A program made the translations under genes and the position numbers. The notes beneath the pieces were generated by a model. It searched no databases. It was not told the origin of the DNA and was given only the letters and a program-made list of their open reading frames with translations. From Butyrivibrio sp. INlla16 (GTDB lineage: Bacteria > Bacillota > Clostridia > Lachnospirales > Lachnospiraceae), in contig NZ_FMYB01000035.1 of assembly GCF_900104155.1 (NCBI RefSeq), forward strand, positions 1 to 46,046: a stretch of 46,046 nt of DNA, written 5' to 3'. This document shows positions 8,834 to 16,074 of the stretch, in pieces (within the stretch, counting starts at the first letter, position 1; each line of letters starts with the position of its first letter).

Positions 8834-9298
8834 TTAAAAGTCCAGCGTAAGCTTAACGCTTGAAACTTCTTTTCTAATGAATGTTTTGTCTCCGGTGGGA
8901 GTTTCGATTGTGATTGTATCGGAATCGTAACTCTTTAAATTTCCGGTGAACTCCTTGGTGCCGTCCTGAGCCTTGTAAAGCTTGACGTCAACCTCCTGGC
9001 CTAAGCTGTTCTCAAAATGTCTGTCCTTTTTAAGTGCTCTGCCAAGTCCCGGACTACTGACTTCAAGGATGTACTCCTCGTCGATGAAGTCATGTTCATC
9101 AAGAGCATCGGAGAGCTCGTGGCTGACATCCACGCATTTGTTAATATCAACTCCGCCATCTCTGTCAATGTAAGCTCGCAGGTACCACTGTCCCGCTTCC
9201 TTAACAAATTCGACGTCGTAGATTCGAACTTCGTTCTTCTCAACTATTGGTTTAAGAAGAGCTTCTGTCTTGTTCTCTATTTCTTCTCTTCTGGACAT
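8834..9298 (-). CDS. rimP: ribosome maturation factor RimP
   Basis: Helps assemble the 30S subunit (S12/S19 region). The 154-aa product contains the family core LRAYIDRDGGVDINKCVDVSHELSDALDE (about 48-76), EEYILEVSSPGLGRALKK and an SH3-like C-terminal domain ending in FIRKEVSSVKLTLDF. AGAGG lies eight bases before the ATG. It is the first gene of the nusA-infB operon; the upstream folate transporter gene ends in a terminator (9358-9381), so the operon promoter should lie within 9299-9357, but I could not identify convincing -35/-10 boxes there. Confidence 0.95.
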   Translation of the reverse strand: MSRREEIENKTEALLKPIVEKNEVRIYDVEFVKEAGQWYLRAYIDRDGGVDINKCVDVSHELSDALDEHDFIDEEYILEVSSPGLGRALKKDRHFENSLGQEVDVKLYKAQDGTKEFTGNLKSYDSDTITIETPTGDKTFIRKEVSSVKLTLDF

Positions 9299-9349
9299 AG
9301 GATATACCTCTTATGCAATGGTACATAGAATTCTTTACAAATGCACTTG

Positions 9350-9381
9350 CATAGAAAAAGTGGACTCTTGCAAGTCCACTT
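9350..9381 (-). terminator. Rho-independent terminator of the folate transporter gene
   Basis: Perfect 9-bp stem AAGTGGACT / AGTCCACTT (9358-9366 with 9373-9381) and a 6-nt loop; on the minus strand it is followed by a TTTTTC tract. It lies ~90 bp past the stop of the ECF gene and isolates the riboswitch unit from rimP. Confidence 0.85.
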
Positions 9382-9468
9382 CTAGTCTGAATTATTATTA
9401 AGTTACAAGTGTAATGTAGCACCACTGCTGCTTTTTGTCAAGTAAAGATTGTGTAAAGCCCGTATCCA

Positions 9469-10053
9469 TCAAAGTCCCTGCATCATAGGCTTGATTGTTC
9501 TCTCTATAGCCTTGAGCATTGCATAAGTGATAAAAGTATCTATAGGCAGCATTATTGCATTGGATAATACTCTTCCCGGAAGCATCGCAATTATCGCCTG
9601 ATCGTAAAGCATCTTGAGCCAGAGTGAATTGAGTCCGATATTTACGAATACTTTGACAATAAGCTGAGCCACAAAGATTCTCGGAAAAGTTATGTTCTTT
9701 TTATAAAAAGCGAAGCCATAGATAATTCCGCCAAGAGCCGCACTGATTGTAAAGCCCGGGAAGAAATCGCCTGAGGGCTGTAAAAACCACTTGATGATAT
9801 CAAGCGCCGCTCCGAAGATAGCACCTACCGCAGGTCCGAAGAGATAGTCCACAACCTGATTCGGAAGTCCCGAGAAACCGATTCTGATAAACTGACCGAT
9901 TCTGATGGTAGCTACATAGCCGAGGATGATCGCTACAGCAGCCATCATTCCGCAGAACACTACGTTTCGTAGGCTCTTGAACTCATTCAGGGATCTGAGC
10001 CATCTGTTTACACTGATCTCATTTGCTTCATTAACTGTTACATTTTTCTGCAT
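9469..10053 (-). CDS. folT: ECF transporter substrate-binding (S) component, folate family
   Basis: Membrane substrate-capture subunit of an energy-coupling-factor transporter, probably for folates; the ATPases and EcfT are encoded elsewhere. The 194-aa protein has about six hydrophobic segments, starting with the NVVFCGMMAAVAIILGYVA segment (residues ~31-49), and the family core FGPAVGAIFGAALDIIKWFL, PGFTISAALGGIIYGF. The start at 10053 is chosen because AGGAGGTGT lies just upstream; the in-frame ATG at 10089 sits within the expression platform of the riboswitch. Substrate assignment rests on both the protein motifs and the THF riboswitch in the leader. Monocistronic: own promoter and terminator. 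Confidence 0.88.
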   Translation of the reverse strand: MQKNVTVNEANEISVNRWLRSLNEFKSLRNVVFCGMMAAVAIILGYVATIRIGQFIRIGFSGLPNQVVDYLFGPAVGAIFGAALDIIKWFLQPSGDFFPGFTISAALGGIIYGFAFYKKNITFPRIFVAQLIVKVFVNIGLNSLWLKMLYDQAIIAMLPGRVLSNAIMLPIDTFITYAMLKAIERTIKPMMQGL

Positions 10054-10057
10054 AAAA

Positions 10058-10097
10058 ACACCTCCTAATGCATTCCACAGTATGCACAAGGAGGTGT
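10058..10097 (-). promoter_or_regulatory. RBS-sequestering hairpin (riboswitch expression platform)
   Basis: On the minus transcript ACACCTCCT (10097-10089) pairs with AGGAGGTGT (10066-10058), which is the ribosome binding site of folT; an inner TGCAT/ATGCA stem extends it. Forming this hairpin hides the ribosome binding site. Placed directly after the THF aptamer, it implies translational OFF control when folate is abundant. Whether the aptamer's 3' strand competes with it was not worked out. Confidence 0.7.
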
Positions 10098-10123
10098 CTG
10101 AAATTACAACACATTCGATATGC

Positions 10124-10218
10124 TACAGTGGGAACCGAATCCGACACCGCGGTTGCCCTTCGTCCTTCTGGCAGTCCCTGTCCAGATGGCACTTAACGCA
10201 CCGGATTCTACTCTGCTT
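10124..10218 (-). promoter_or_regulatory. tetrahydrofolate (THF) riboswitch aptamer
   Basis: The minus-strand leader contains the hallmark elements of the THF riboswitch class in order: AGAGTAGA (10207-10214), P2 strand AATCCGG, GCGTTAAGTGCC, P3 arms CTGG/CCAG with the apical loop ACAGGGACT, ACGAAGGGCA, CCGCGGTG, the returning P2 strand TCGGATT and TTCCCACTG closing P1 with CAG. The loop GGGA can pair with TCCC near the 3' end, the known pseudoknot. It lies between a strong promoter and folT, the expected target of this class. Confidence 0.9.
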
Positions 10219-10237
10219 GTTTTTGTTTACGAGACTA

Positions 10238-10265
10238 ATTATACCAATAAACCTCGTCCCGTCAA
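10238..10265 (-). promoter_or_regulatory. sigma-A promoter of the folate transporter unit
   Basis: Minus-strand TTGACG (10265-10260), 16-nt spacer, TATAAT (10243-10238) preceded by TTGG. It starts six bases after the xylB stop and would give a transcript that begins about 15-20 nt before the THF aptamer. Confidence 0.85.
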
Positions 10266-10270
10266 TACGT

Positions 10271-11740
10271 TCAGATAATCTTATCAAAAGTGTCAGCGAG
10301 TGCAGGATAAATGTTCTTGAACTGCTGATATCTTGCCTCATACTTCTCAACAAGAGCGGGATCAGGCTTCTCGGTCTTATCAACCTTAACGATAGCAGCC
10401 GCAGCATCCTCAACACTTGCGTAAGCGCCGCATGCAACCATGGCAAGCATAGCGCCGCCCATGCCTGGTCCCTCTTCGCAAACAGGAACATCTACTTCTA
10501 TATTAAGAATGTTCGCAATCATTTTTCTCCAGAGAGGACTCTTAGCACCACCGCCGCAGATCATAGTTCTCTCGGGCTTAACGCCGATGCTCTTGGCAAC
10601 TTCGTACATATCTCTTGTAGCGAAAGCAACGCCCTCGAGCACTGCCTGAGTCATATCCTCTCTTGTGGTATCCATTGTAATGCCTGTGAAAGTAGCGCGG
10701 GCATTCGGATTATTCCAGGGAGATCTCTCACCCATAAGGTAAGGAAGGAAGAATACGTGGTTCTCGCCAAGCTTCTCAATACCCTTCTGCTCTGCTGCAT
10801 AATCCTTGGTCTTAAGAATCTCATCATTCCACCACTTGTTGCAGCTTGCTGCGCTGAGCATGCAGCCCATGAGATGGAAGTGTCCGTCTGCGTGGTCAAA
10901 GGAATGAAGCGCATTGTTGCTGTCCACTGCGAAGTTATTGGAGGACATGAAAATTGTTCCGCTGGTTCCAAGTGAAATGTTGCACTTGTTGTTACCTACT
11001 GTACCTGTTCCAACAGCAGCTGCTGCGTTGTCGCCTGCACCTGCTGCCACAACTACGCCGCTCTTAAGTCCAAGCTCGGAAGAAAGCTCTGCTGTGAGCT
11101 CGCCAACCTTCTCATAACTCTCATAAAGCCCCGGAAGCATATCTGTAGTGATGTCGCAAAGCTTGCACATCTCTTCAGACCACTTGCGGTTCTTAACGTC
11201 AAGAAGGAGCATCCCTGATGCATCAGAGTAATCTGTGCAGAAAGTTCCTGTGAATTTATATGCAAGATAATCCTTGGGAAGCATTATCTTCTTAATCTTC
11301 TTGAAGTTCTCAGGCTCGTTCTCCTTGATCCAGAGAATCTTAGGAGCTGTGAATCCTGCGAAAGCAATATTTGCTGTGTACTCGGAAAGCTTATCCTTAC
11401 CGATCTCGTTATTAAGGTAATCTACCTGCTTCTGAGTTCTGCCGTCATTCCAAAGGATTGCGGGACGGATAACGTTGTCATTCTCATCAAGAATAACAAG
11501 ACCATGCATCTGTCCACCAAAGCTGATGCCGGCAACCTGTGACTTATCAACATCCTTAAGAAGTTCCTTAAGTCCCTCTACAGCCTGTGTGTACCAGTCC
11601 TCAGGCTTCTGCTCTGACCAACCGGGCTGCGGGAAATATAAAGGATACTCCCTTGTGGCTGTGCCGTGAATCTTACCTGTCTCATCCATGAGTACAAGCT
11701 TAACCGATGATGTTCCAAGATCTACACCTATGTAAAGCAT
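10271..11740 (-). CDS. xylB: xylulokinase
   Basis: Phosphorylates D-xylulose to xylulose 5-phosphate for the pentose phosphate pathway. FGGY-family kinase of 489 aa: N-terminal ATP/phosphate loop MLYIGVDLGTSSVKLVLMD, substrate-site GISFGGQMHGLVILD (the QMHG typical of xylulokinases), RPAILWNDGRT, catalytic Asp in TDYSDASGMLLLD, and C-terminal FGGY signature ICGGGAKSPLWRKMIANIL. The start at 11740 is chosen for GGGAGG seven bases upstream; a start at 11785 would add 15 poor residues. No xylose isomerase or transporter is adjacent, so it stands alone here. A promoter with 17-nt spacing lies ~100 bp upstream. Confidence 0.93.
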   Translation of the reverse strand: MLYIGVDLGTSSVKLVLMDETGKIHGTATREYPLYFPQPGWSEQKPEDWYTQAVEGLKELLKDVDKSQVAGISFGGQMHGLVILDENDNVIRPAILWNDGRTQKQVDYLNNEIGKDKLSEYTANIAFAGFTAPKILWIKENEPENFKKIKKIMLPKDYLAYKFTGTFCTDYSDASGMLLLDVKNRKWSEEMCKLCDITTDMLPGLYESYEKVGELTAELSSELGLKSGVVVAAGAGDNAAAAVGTGTVGNNKCNISLGTSGTIFMSSNNFAVDSNNALHSFDHADGHFHLMGCMLSAASCNKWWNDEILKTKDYAAEQKGIEKLGENHVFFLPYLMGERSPWNNPNARATFTGITMDTTREDMTQAVLEGVAFATRDMYEVAKSIGVKPERTMICGGGAKSPLWRKMIANILNIEVDVPVCEEGPGMGGAMLAMVACGAYASVEDAAAAIVKVDKTEKPDPALVEKYEARYQQFKNIYPALADTFDKII

Positions 11741-11837
11741 ATGTAACCTCCCAATTTCTTTTGTGTCTTTTTTTACTTTTTTCATGCCATATGTCCCGGT
11801 GAAAAGTCATCCCCAACGACACTATCGCACAATGATA

Positions 11838-11866
11838 ATTATAATGTTTTTTGTCTATCTTGGCAT
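11838..11866 (-). promoter_or_regulatory. probable xylB promoter
   Basis: Minus-strand ATGCCA (11866-11861), 17-nt spacer, TATAAT (11843-11838). The -35 region overlaps TGCCAAGATAG, which differs from the box repeated in the 16075-16374 array (TACCAAGATAT) at two of eleven positions. Upstream (11880-11960) is extremely A/T-rich with GGCAAAAAA direct repeats. Confidence 0.55.
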
Positions 11867-11960
11867 TACACTTTTTGCTTTTTAATTCCTAATTGTTGCA
11901 ATAACATTTTTTGCCTTTTTTGCCTTTTGAAATTTTTTTTAATTTTTTTCAAAAAAGTAC

Positions 11961-11989
11961 TTGCATTATTTTGGAAGTTGTAATAATAT
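11961..11989 (+). promoter_or_regulatory. possible promoter of tRNA-Glu
   Basis: TTGCAT (11961-11966), 17-nt spacer, TAATAT (11984-11989), about 43 bp before the tRNA. The -10 matches consensus at four of six; an overlapping TATAAT at 11987 has a 20-nt spacer. Confidence 0.45.
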
Positions 11990-12031
11990 AATCAAGTCGC
12001 CAAACGAAAGGCGACAACAAATAAACAATAT

Positions 12032-12103
12032 GGCTCGTTGGTCAAGCGGCTAAGACGCTGCCCTCTCACGGCAGAATCAGCGGTTCGATTCCGCTACGAG
12101 CTA
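12032..12103 (+). tRNA. tRNA-Glu (anticodon CTC)
   Basis: 72 nt fold as a complete cloverleaf: acceptor GGCTCGT with ACGAGCT (first pair G-U), D arm around GGTCAAGCGGC, anticodon stem CTGCC/GGCAG with loop CTCTCAC giving anticodon CTC, T arm AGCGG-TTCGATT-CCGCT, discriminator A at 12103. CCA is not encoded. The gene is solitary, on plus, between two minus-strand genes, with its own terminator. Confidence 0.95.
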
Positions 12104-12132
12104 CTGACTGTGTAAACAGCCCAACCCTATCG

Positions 12133-12162
12133 TCCAAACTACCAAGTAGTTTGGATTTTTTA
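12133..12162 (+). terminator. Rho-independent terminator after tRNA-Glu
   Basis: Perfect stem TCCAAACTA / TAGTTTGGA (12133-12141 with 12147-12155), 5-nt loop, then TTTTTTATT. It ends the tRNA transcript and lies just before the convergent AlkZ-related gene's stop at 12167. Confidence 0.9.
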
Positions 12163-12166
12163 TTGT

Positions 12167-12856
12167 TTATTTTAATATTTTCCGTAAGTCGGCTTCATCT
12201 GCCTTAGGGAGAATGTTTGAAAACTGCCCGAGAATCTTTTCGTAGGATTCCTCGGGTGTTCTTTTGTAGACTTTATCTCTGAATTTTTTACCGAAAAATT
12301 TCTCGGGAGTTGTATACTCTGCTATTCCCCAGCCGTACTGGTTGCCAAACTTATCCGTCGCGTACTTGAAATCACTGGTGATTATATAGCACTGCTTTTG
12401 AAGTCTTGTGATCATGGTATCGTAGCCCTTCTTGCCGCCCTTACCGTAATCGCCGAGCTTCTTCAGCGGTTTTGAGAGAATCGGTGCATTGGCATCTATC
12501 AGCTCGAACAGTTCCTTGTCGTGGTAGGAAGCAAGTCCGTCATCATATCTGGCATCGAAATCATAGCCGTCTCTGCGAAAATTAGCAAAATCCGGAAACC
12601 ACTTGGAGCTGATATACATAGCCTTGCCTTTAAGGAATTTCCCGTAGGCGCACTTCATCTTATTGATGACGGGACCCTTCCACTCCCAGGCATCCCAGAA
12701 GCTGTCACTTCCGCCGTACCAACATTTCGGATCAATGTGCTCCTCAATTGAAAAGCCCTCTATCTCATTTTCGAAAAACGGAACAAAACCCATTTCATCG
12801 ATGATGGCCATAAGATCATCCATTGAGCTTATTACGAATTCATCTGAAAATGTCAT
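12167..12856 (-). CDS. AlkZ-related (YcaQ-like) protein
   Basis: A 229-aa soluble protein. The stretch HIDPKCWYGGSDSFWDAWEW, then GPVINKMKCAYGKFLKGKAMYISSKW, PDFANFRRDGYDFDARYDDG and the GDYGKGGKKGYDTMITRLQ segment match, from memory, a clostridial family annotated as AlkZ-related; true AlkZ/YcaQ proteins are DNA glycosylases that unhook crosslinks and are longer (~400 aa). Catalytic activity cannot be inferred. Start at 12856 chosen because GGGAGGAAG directly precedes it; the upstream extension to 12961 lies inside the inositol monophosphatase gene. It follows that gene by 19 bp and is probably co-transcribed. Confidence 0.65.
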   Translation of the reverse strand: MTFSDEFVISSMDDLMAIIDEMGFVPFFENEIEGFSIEEHIDPKCWYGGSDSFWDAWEWKGPVINKMKCAYGKFLKGKAMYISSKWFPDFANFRRDGYDFDARYDDGLASYHDKELFELIDANAPILSKPLKKLGDYGKGGKKGYDTMITRLQKQCYIITSDFKYATDKFGNQYGWGIAEYTTPEKFFGKKFRDKVYKRTPEESYEKILGQFSNILPKADEADLRKILK

Positions 12857-12875
12857 ACTTCCTCCCTTTTGCTTT

Positions 12876-13640
12876 TCAGAAAAAGCACTCAGGAATCTCC
12901 TTGATTCCTCTCGCCCTGCAAAGTGCTGAGGTAGGCCCCCTGAATTCGAGCGGTTTTCCATCGATATCGGTAATCGTGCAACCGGCTTCCTGTGCTATAA
13001 GCGCAGCCGCAGCATAGTCCCATAACTGGACTCTCATCTCGAAATATAAAGCGCATCTGCCAAGAGCGACGCAGCACATATCCCACGCCGCGGTTCCGGA
13101 TCTTCGTAGGTCTACGCAAAGAGGGAGAATCTTCTTTGCTATCTCAAAGGTTCTCTCCTGAAGCCCCGCGTAGTAAGGCGCTGTGCCAAATACCACCAGC
13201 GAATCAGAAAGCGGTGCCTCGGTAGACATTATTCTTTCGCCGTTCATGTATGCGCCTTGTCCCGCCTGTGCTGAAAGCATCATGTCATCAAACGGGTTAT
13301 AGATTACTGCCATATGCGGTTTTCCATCCTTCAAAAGGCCTATAGAAACCACTGACGGTCTGTATTCATAAATAAAATTGGAGGTTCCGTCAATCGGATC
13401 AAGCACAAAACAGTAGCCTTTTTCCATTTTTGCTGTAAACTCGTCCTGACCATCCTCTTCTCCGAGAAACTGGGCTTCGGGAAGCACTTCTTGCAGATTC
13501 TCTATAAGAAACGCCTGAATCTTTTCATCCGTCTCTGTGCAAAAATTGGCATGCCCGGCCTTCTCTGTTATCTTGGGGCGCTCGGCATTTTTCATTATGT
13601 CTCCGGCCTTGCGCGCAATATTTATTATGTCTTCAATCAT
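12876..13640 (-). CDS. inositol monophosphatase family protein
   Basis: Mg2+-dependent sugar/polyol phosphatase of the IMPase/SuhB fold, 254 aa. The family motifs are present: TETDEKIQAFLIENL, the Glu pair in FLGEEDGQ (motif E-E), FVLDPIDGTSNFIYEYRP (the DPIDGT metal site, ~residues 80-97) and the C-terminal WDYAAAALIAQEAGC. Substrate cannot be told between inositol phosphate, fructose-1,6-bisphosphate and 3'-phosphoadenosine phosphate. Its ATG overlaps the stop of the upstream GGDEF gene by one base (TAATG), indicating coupled translation. Confidence 0.9.
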   Translation of the reverse strand: MIEDIINIARKAGDIMKNAERPKITEKAGHANFCTETDEKIQAFLIENLQEVLPEAQFLGEEDGQDEFTAKMEKGYCFVLDPIDGTSNFIYEYRPSVVSIGLLKDGKPHMAVIYNPFDDMMLSAQAGQGAYMNGERIMSTEAPLSDSLVVFGTAPYYAGLQERTFEIAKKILPLCVDLRRSGTAAWDMCCVALGRCALYFEMRVQLWDYAAAALIAQEAGCTITDIDGKPLEFRGPTSALCRARGIKEIPECFF

Positions 13641-14119
13641 TATTCCATTCCTTTCAAAAGAGGCTCCTCGGCGCGGTTGATAACCTCCGAAACGTCTTTG
13701 TCATTTTCCTCATATACAGACATTCCGATGGAAACCTCATACCTGTGCCAGGGGATATTATCGCTGCTTTCAACCGACCGCCTGAATGCATCCGAAAGCT
13801 CAGCCATTAGTTCGCCTCGCTCATAGTAATCACTGCCTGATATGACTACTGCAAATTCTGTCGGCTTAATTCTGTAAACCTGGGAGTTGATGTACACTCC
13901 GCAAATTAACTTGCATGAACCTAAGATATACTCATCGCCCTTATCCTGTCCATGCTTTTTATTAATCTCATCCACATTTTTAAGGCTGATCAAAACTATT
14001 CCGAAATTGGCTGCTCCGTGCTGTATATCCAGATTCAAAGATTCCTCTGTCTTTTCAAAAGCGACTTTGTTCTTAACACGAGTGAGCGGATCCTGAATCT
14101 CCAAAATAGGATTTTCCAC
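13640..14119 (-). CDS. small protein with degenerate GGDEF domain
   Basis: The 159-aa protein is almost wholly one GGDEF-type domain: DPLTRVKNKVAFE near residue 11, then VLISLKNVDEINKKHGQDKGDEYILGSCKLI, the RIKPTEFAVVISG position where active enzymes have GGDEF, and EVSIGMSVYEENDKDVSEVINRAEEPLLKG. The signature is KPTEF and so it is unlikely to make c-di-GMP; it may bind nucleotide or act as a regulator. It starts with GTG (14119), GAGG six bases before. No membrane or sensor domain. First gene of a three-gene unit with the phosphatase and AlkZ-related genes. Confidence 0.75.
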   Translation of the reverse strand: MENPILEIQDPLTRVKNKVAFEKTEESLNLDIQHGAANFGIVLISLKNVDEINKKHGQDKGDEYILGSCKLICGVYINSQVYRIKPTEFAVVISGSDYYERGELMAELSDAFRRSVESSDNIPWHRYEVSIGMSVYEENDKDVSEVINRAEEPLLKGME

Positions 14120-14187
14120 TGAATACCTCGAAGTTATTACTCTGTTTTTTCCACTGTGTTTTCCAAGCCGTCAGCTTGGCTCTTTTC

Positions 14188-14201
14188 ATGTTCATGAACA
14201 T
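14188..14201. promoter_or_regulatory. perfect 14-bp palindrome in the GGDEF gene leader
   Basis: ATGTTCATGAACAT is a perfect dyad; a further TGAACAT half-site lies at 14241-14247. Both lie between the probable promoter (14278-14307) and the GTG start, so it could be an operator. A second hairpin, CCAAGC-cgtca-GCTTGG, lies at 14163-14179. Confidence 0.5.
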
Positions 14202-14277
14202 AATGCTTCATTGCCCCCTAAATCACGTTGATGCTTTTAGTGAACATAGTTATTCATTATCAAAATTCCGTAATATA

Positions 14278-14307
14278 AGTATACTATCGTGCAAACAAAA
14301 TGCTCAA
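14278..14307 (-). promoter_or_regulatory. probable promoter of the GGDEF-phosphatase unit
   Basis: Minus-strand TTGAGC (14307-14302), 18-nt spacer, TATACT (14283-14278, five of six). Transcription would leave a leader of about 150 nt that includes the 14188-14201 palindrome. Confidence 0.5.
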
Positions 14308-14328
14308 ATTAAAGTTTTATGAAAACAA

Positions 14329-15987
14329 TCACCATGAAAGTCTACTTGTGGTTACAAGTTTCTGATAACTGCTAAATTCGGCCTCGTCTGCTGAATCTCC
14401 CTCAAGGGTGTAGCCCACAGGAAGCACTTTGGTCTCTAGCTCCTCTATTTTGTACAGTCTTCCTGCCAGGTATTCATCCAGGTATAGTGCTATATCTGAA
14501 AGGCGTTGTTTTAAGCCTCCGATTCTGACTGTCTGAACCTCGAAGCCGAAAGATTTGTTTTCATAGAGCCACTGCTTTCTGAAGGCTTCATAGAAGTCAT
14601 CGAGGAGATTGATTATTTGCGGGATTTCTTTTGCTATGACTTTTAACGTTTGTGTGTTGTTTGCCTGGTAGGCCTTTCTAAGTCTGCATCCAAGGTCCGC
14701 TTTATGTGCTAATATCAGGCAGAGTTTTCCCATTGAATCAAAAATATGGTCAAAGCGACGCTCACCTTTTCGGGTTACATCGAAAAGTTTCTGGGCAGTT
14801 TTTTCATAGTAAGAAGAGATGCCGTCCGGAACAAGGCTGTCAAAGGAGCCAAGCAACGGATCGTTAAAAAGCAGTATCTTGGAGAGGTTGTTTTTCTTTT
14901 TACCTTCGCAGTTTGGATTAACAAGGTCAAGGAGCATGAATTCTTCAAGCGTGTAACCGGTGATGGCTGTAAATGTTTGCACTTTGTCTTCCTTGGAACC
15001 GGAATTGTTGTCAGTAGGTAGTTTTCCGCCAAGTCTTGGAGCTTCATAGAGCACAGGCAGTACCGCAAAAATACTGCACTCGGTGCCATCATCTCCCCAG
15101 GCAGTCATTACTACAGAATCTATATCTTTTGAGAGGCAGGCCTTTATTGCCGCCTTTGTAATAAGAAGGCTGTAGGAATTGTAAGGCGCAAAGCCCATCC
15201 ATCTCCAGGCGCCGCCTGCAAATGAGATATTTGAGGTGAGAGCCTTATGCTGATCCAGGAGCATCTCGTAGTGTTTTTCATCTGTACTGTAATAATCCCA
15301 ATAGACAAGCTCAAGTCCGTCCGGAATTTTAATTTTGGACAGATTTTCAGATAGTTCCTTGGCAGCTTCGCTGTTTTCCGTTCCATATGCTCCAGCTGTA
15401 AGAAGTCTGAAAAACATGTCGCTCCACATCTGGGGCTGCAAGCCGTACTTTTTGCATATTTTCACAACTAGCTCAAGGTGTTCAAGGATGATATCAACCC
15501 TGTTCCGATAGCCGTGAAGTTCAAGATATTTTCCAAGTCCCACCATGTGAGCTTCATCCATTCCGATATTCACTTTTTGTGTGGAGTAAGTCTCGGAGAC
15601 GGTTTTCAAGATGTTATCGATAAGTTCCTGCGTGCGCGGATTCCCAACAAGCAGGATGTCATTGACATCTATGCATTCGCTGTATTCAGAGTATCCGGTA
15701 ATCTGATTGATGTGAGCCAGTGTCTGAATGTAGGGCCGAAGCTCCATGCCAAGGCTGTGCGCATAGGTATCGGCTTCCTGTATTTCTTCTCTTGTATAGC
15801 GGCCTCTTTGATGTCCAAAGTATGGCTCACCTGTCACCTCTATTGTATCCTCGGTATAGAGTCCTATGTAGTCATAGCCAAATTCATGGCATATTTTTAT
15901 GAGCTCCTTTAATGCAGTTATGTTCAGGACTGCATTTCTCGAGCAATCTACCATAACACCCAGTTCGCGAAGTTTTGTGATACTCAT
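14329..15987 (-). CDS. glycoside hydrolase family 20 (beta-N-acetylhexosaminidase-like)
   Basis: Predicted retaining exo-hexosaminidase releasing terminal GlcNAc or GalNAc by substrate-assisted catalysis. The 552-aa protein begins directly with the TIM-barrel (VMVDCSRNAVLNITALKELI; GYDYIGLYTEDTIEVTGEPY; YTREEIQEADTYAHSLGMEL; IPYIQT-like RPYIQTLAHINQITGY) and carries the acid/base pair in VNIGMDEAHMVGLG (Asp-Glu, around residue 140). Met-Trp residues near QPQMWSDMFFRL and TAWGDDGTECS line the pocket. There is no signal peptide, so it is intracellular and likely acts on imported oligosaccharides. AAGGAG precedes the ATG by five bases. Divergent to an acyltransferase-like gene across a 596-bp repeat-bearing gap. 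Confidence 0.85.
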   Translation of the reverse strand: MSITKLRELGVMVDCSRNAVLNITALKELIKICHEFGYDYIGLYTEDTIEVTGEPYFGHQRGRYTREEIQEADTYAHSLGMELRPYIQTLAHINQITGYSEYSECIDVNDILLVGNPRTQELIDNILKTVSETYSTQKVNIGMDEAHMVGLGKYLELHGYRNRVDIILEHLELVVKICKKYGLQPQMWSDMFFRLLTAGAYGTENSEAAKELSENLSKIKIPDGLELVYWDYYSTDEKHYEMLLDQHKALTSNISFAGGAWRWMGFAPYNSYSLLITKAAIKACLSKDIDSVVMTAWGDDGTECSIFAVLPVLYEAPRLGGKLPTDNNSGSKEDKVQTFTAITGYTLEEFMLLDLVNPNCEGKKKNNLSKILLFNDPLLGSFDSLVPDGISSYYEKTAQKLFDVTRKGERRFDHIFDSMGKLCLILAHKADLGCRLRKAYQANNTQTLKVIAKEIPQIINLLDDFYEAFRKQWLYENKSFGFEVQTVRIGGLKQRLSDIALYLDEYLAGRLYKIEELETKVLPVGYTLEGDSADEAEFSSYQKLVTTSRLSW

Positions 15988-16022
15988 GGAGGCTCCTTTC
16001 TTTCATGGTTAATCTATATTTT

Positions 16023-16062
16023 TCTTGATGTGAGTTTTTTAGCGACAATGTTTTTCTTGATG
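16023..16062 (+). repeat. two outlying TCTTGATG boxes next to the array
   Basis: TTTTTCTTGATG occurs at 16019-16030 and 16051-16062 (cores 16023-16030 and 16055-16062). They match the forward box of the neighbouring 53-bp array except for GATG in place of GGTA, and do not fit its exact spacing. They lie 36-75 bp before the GH20 start codon. Confidence 0.55.
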
Positions 16063-16074
16063 TATGTCGGTTAT

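Noticed and set aside
9299..9357. Promoter of rimP operon (TTGTAA with a 17-nt spacer to TGCATA)
   Set aside because: The -10 matches consensus too poorly to call.
10123..10491. Minus-strand ORF across the xylB end and THF riboswitch
   Set aside because: It covers the aptamer in a frame without codon structure; the RNA element explains the sequence.
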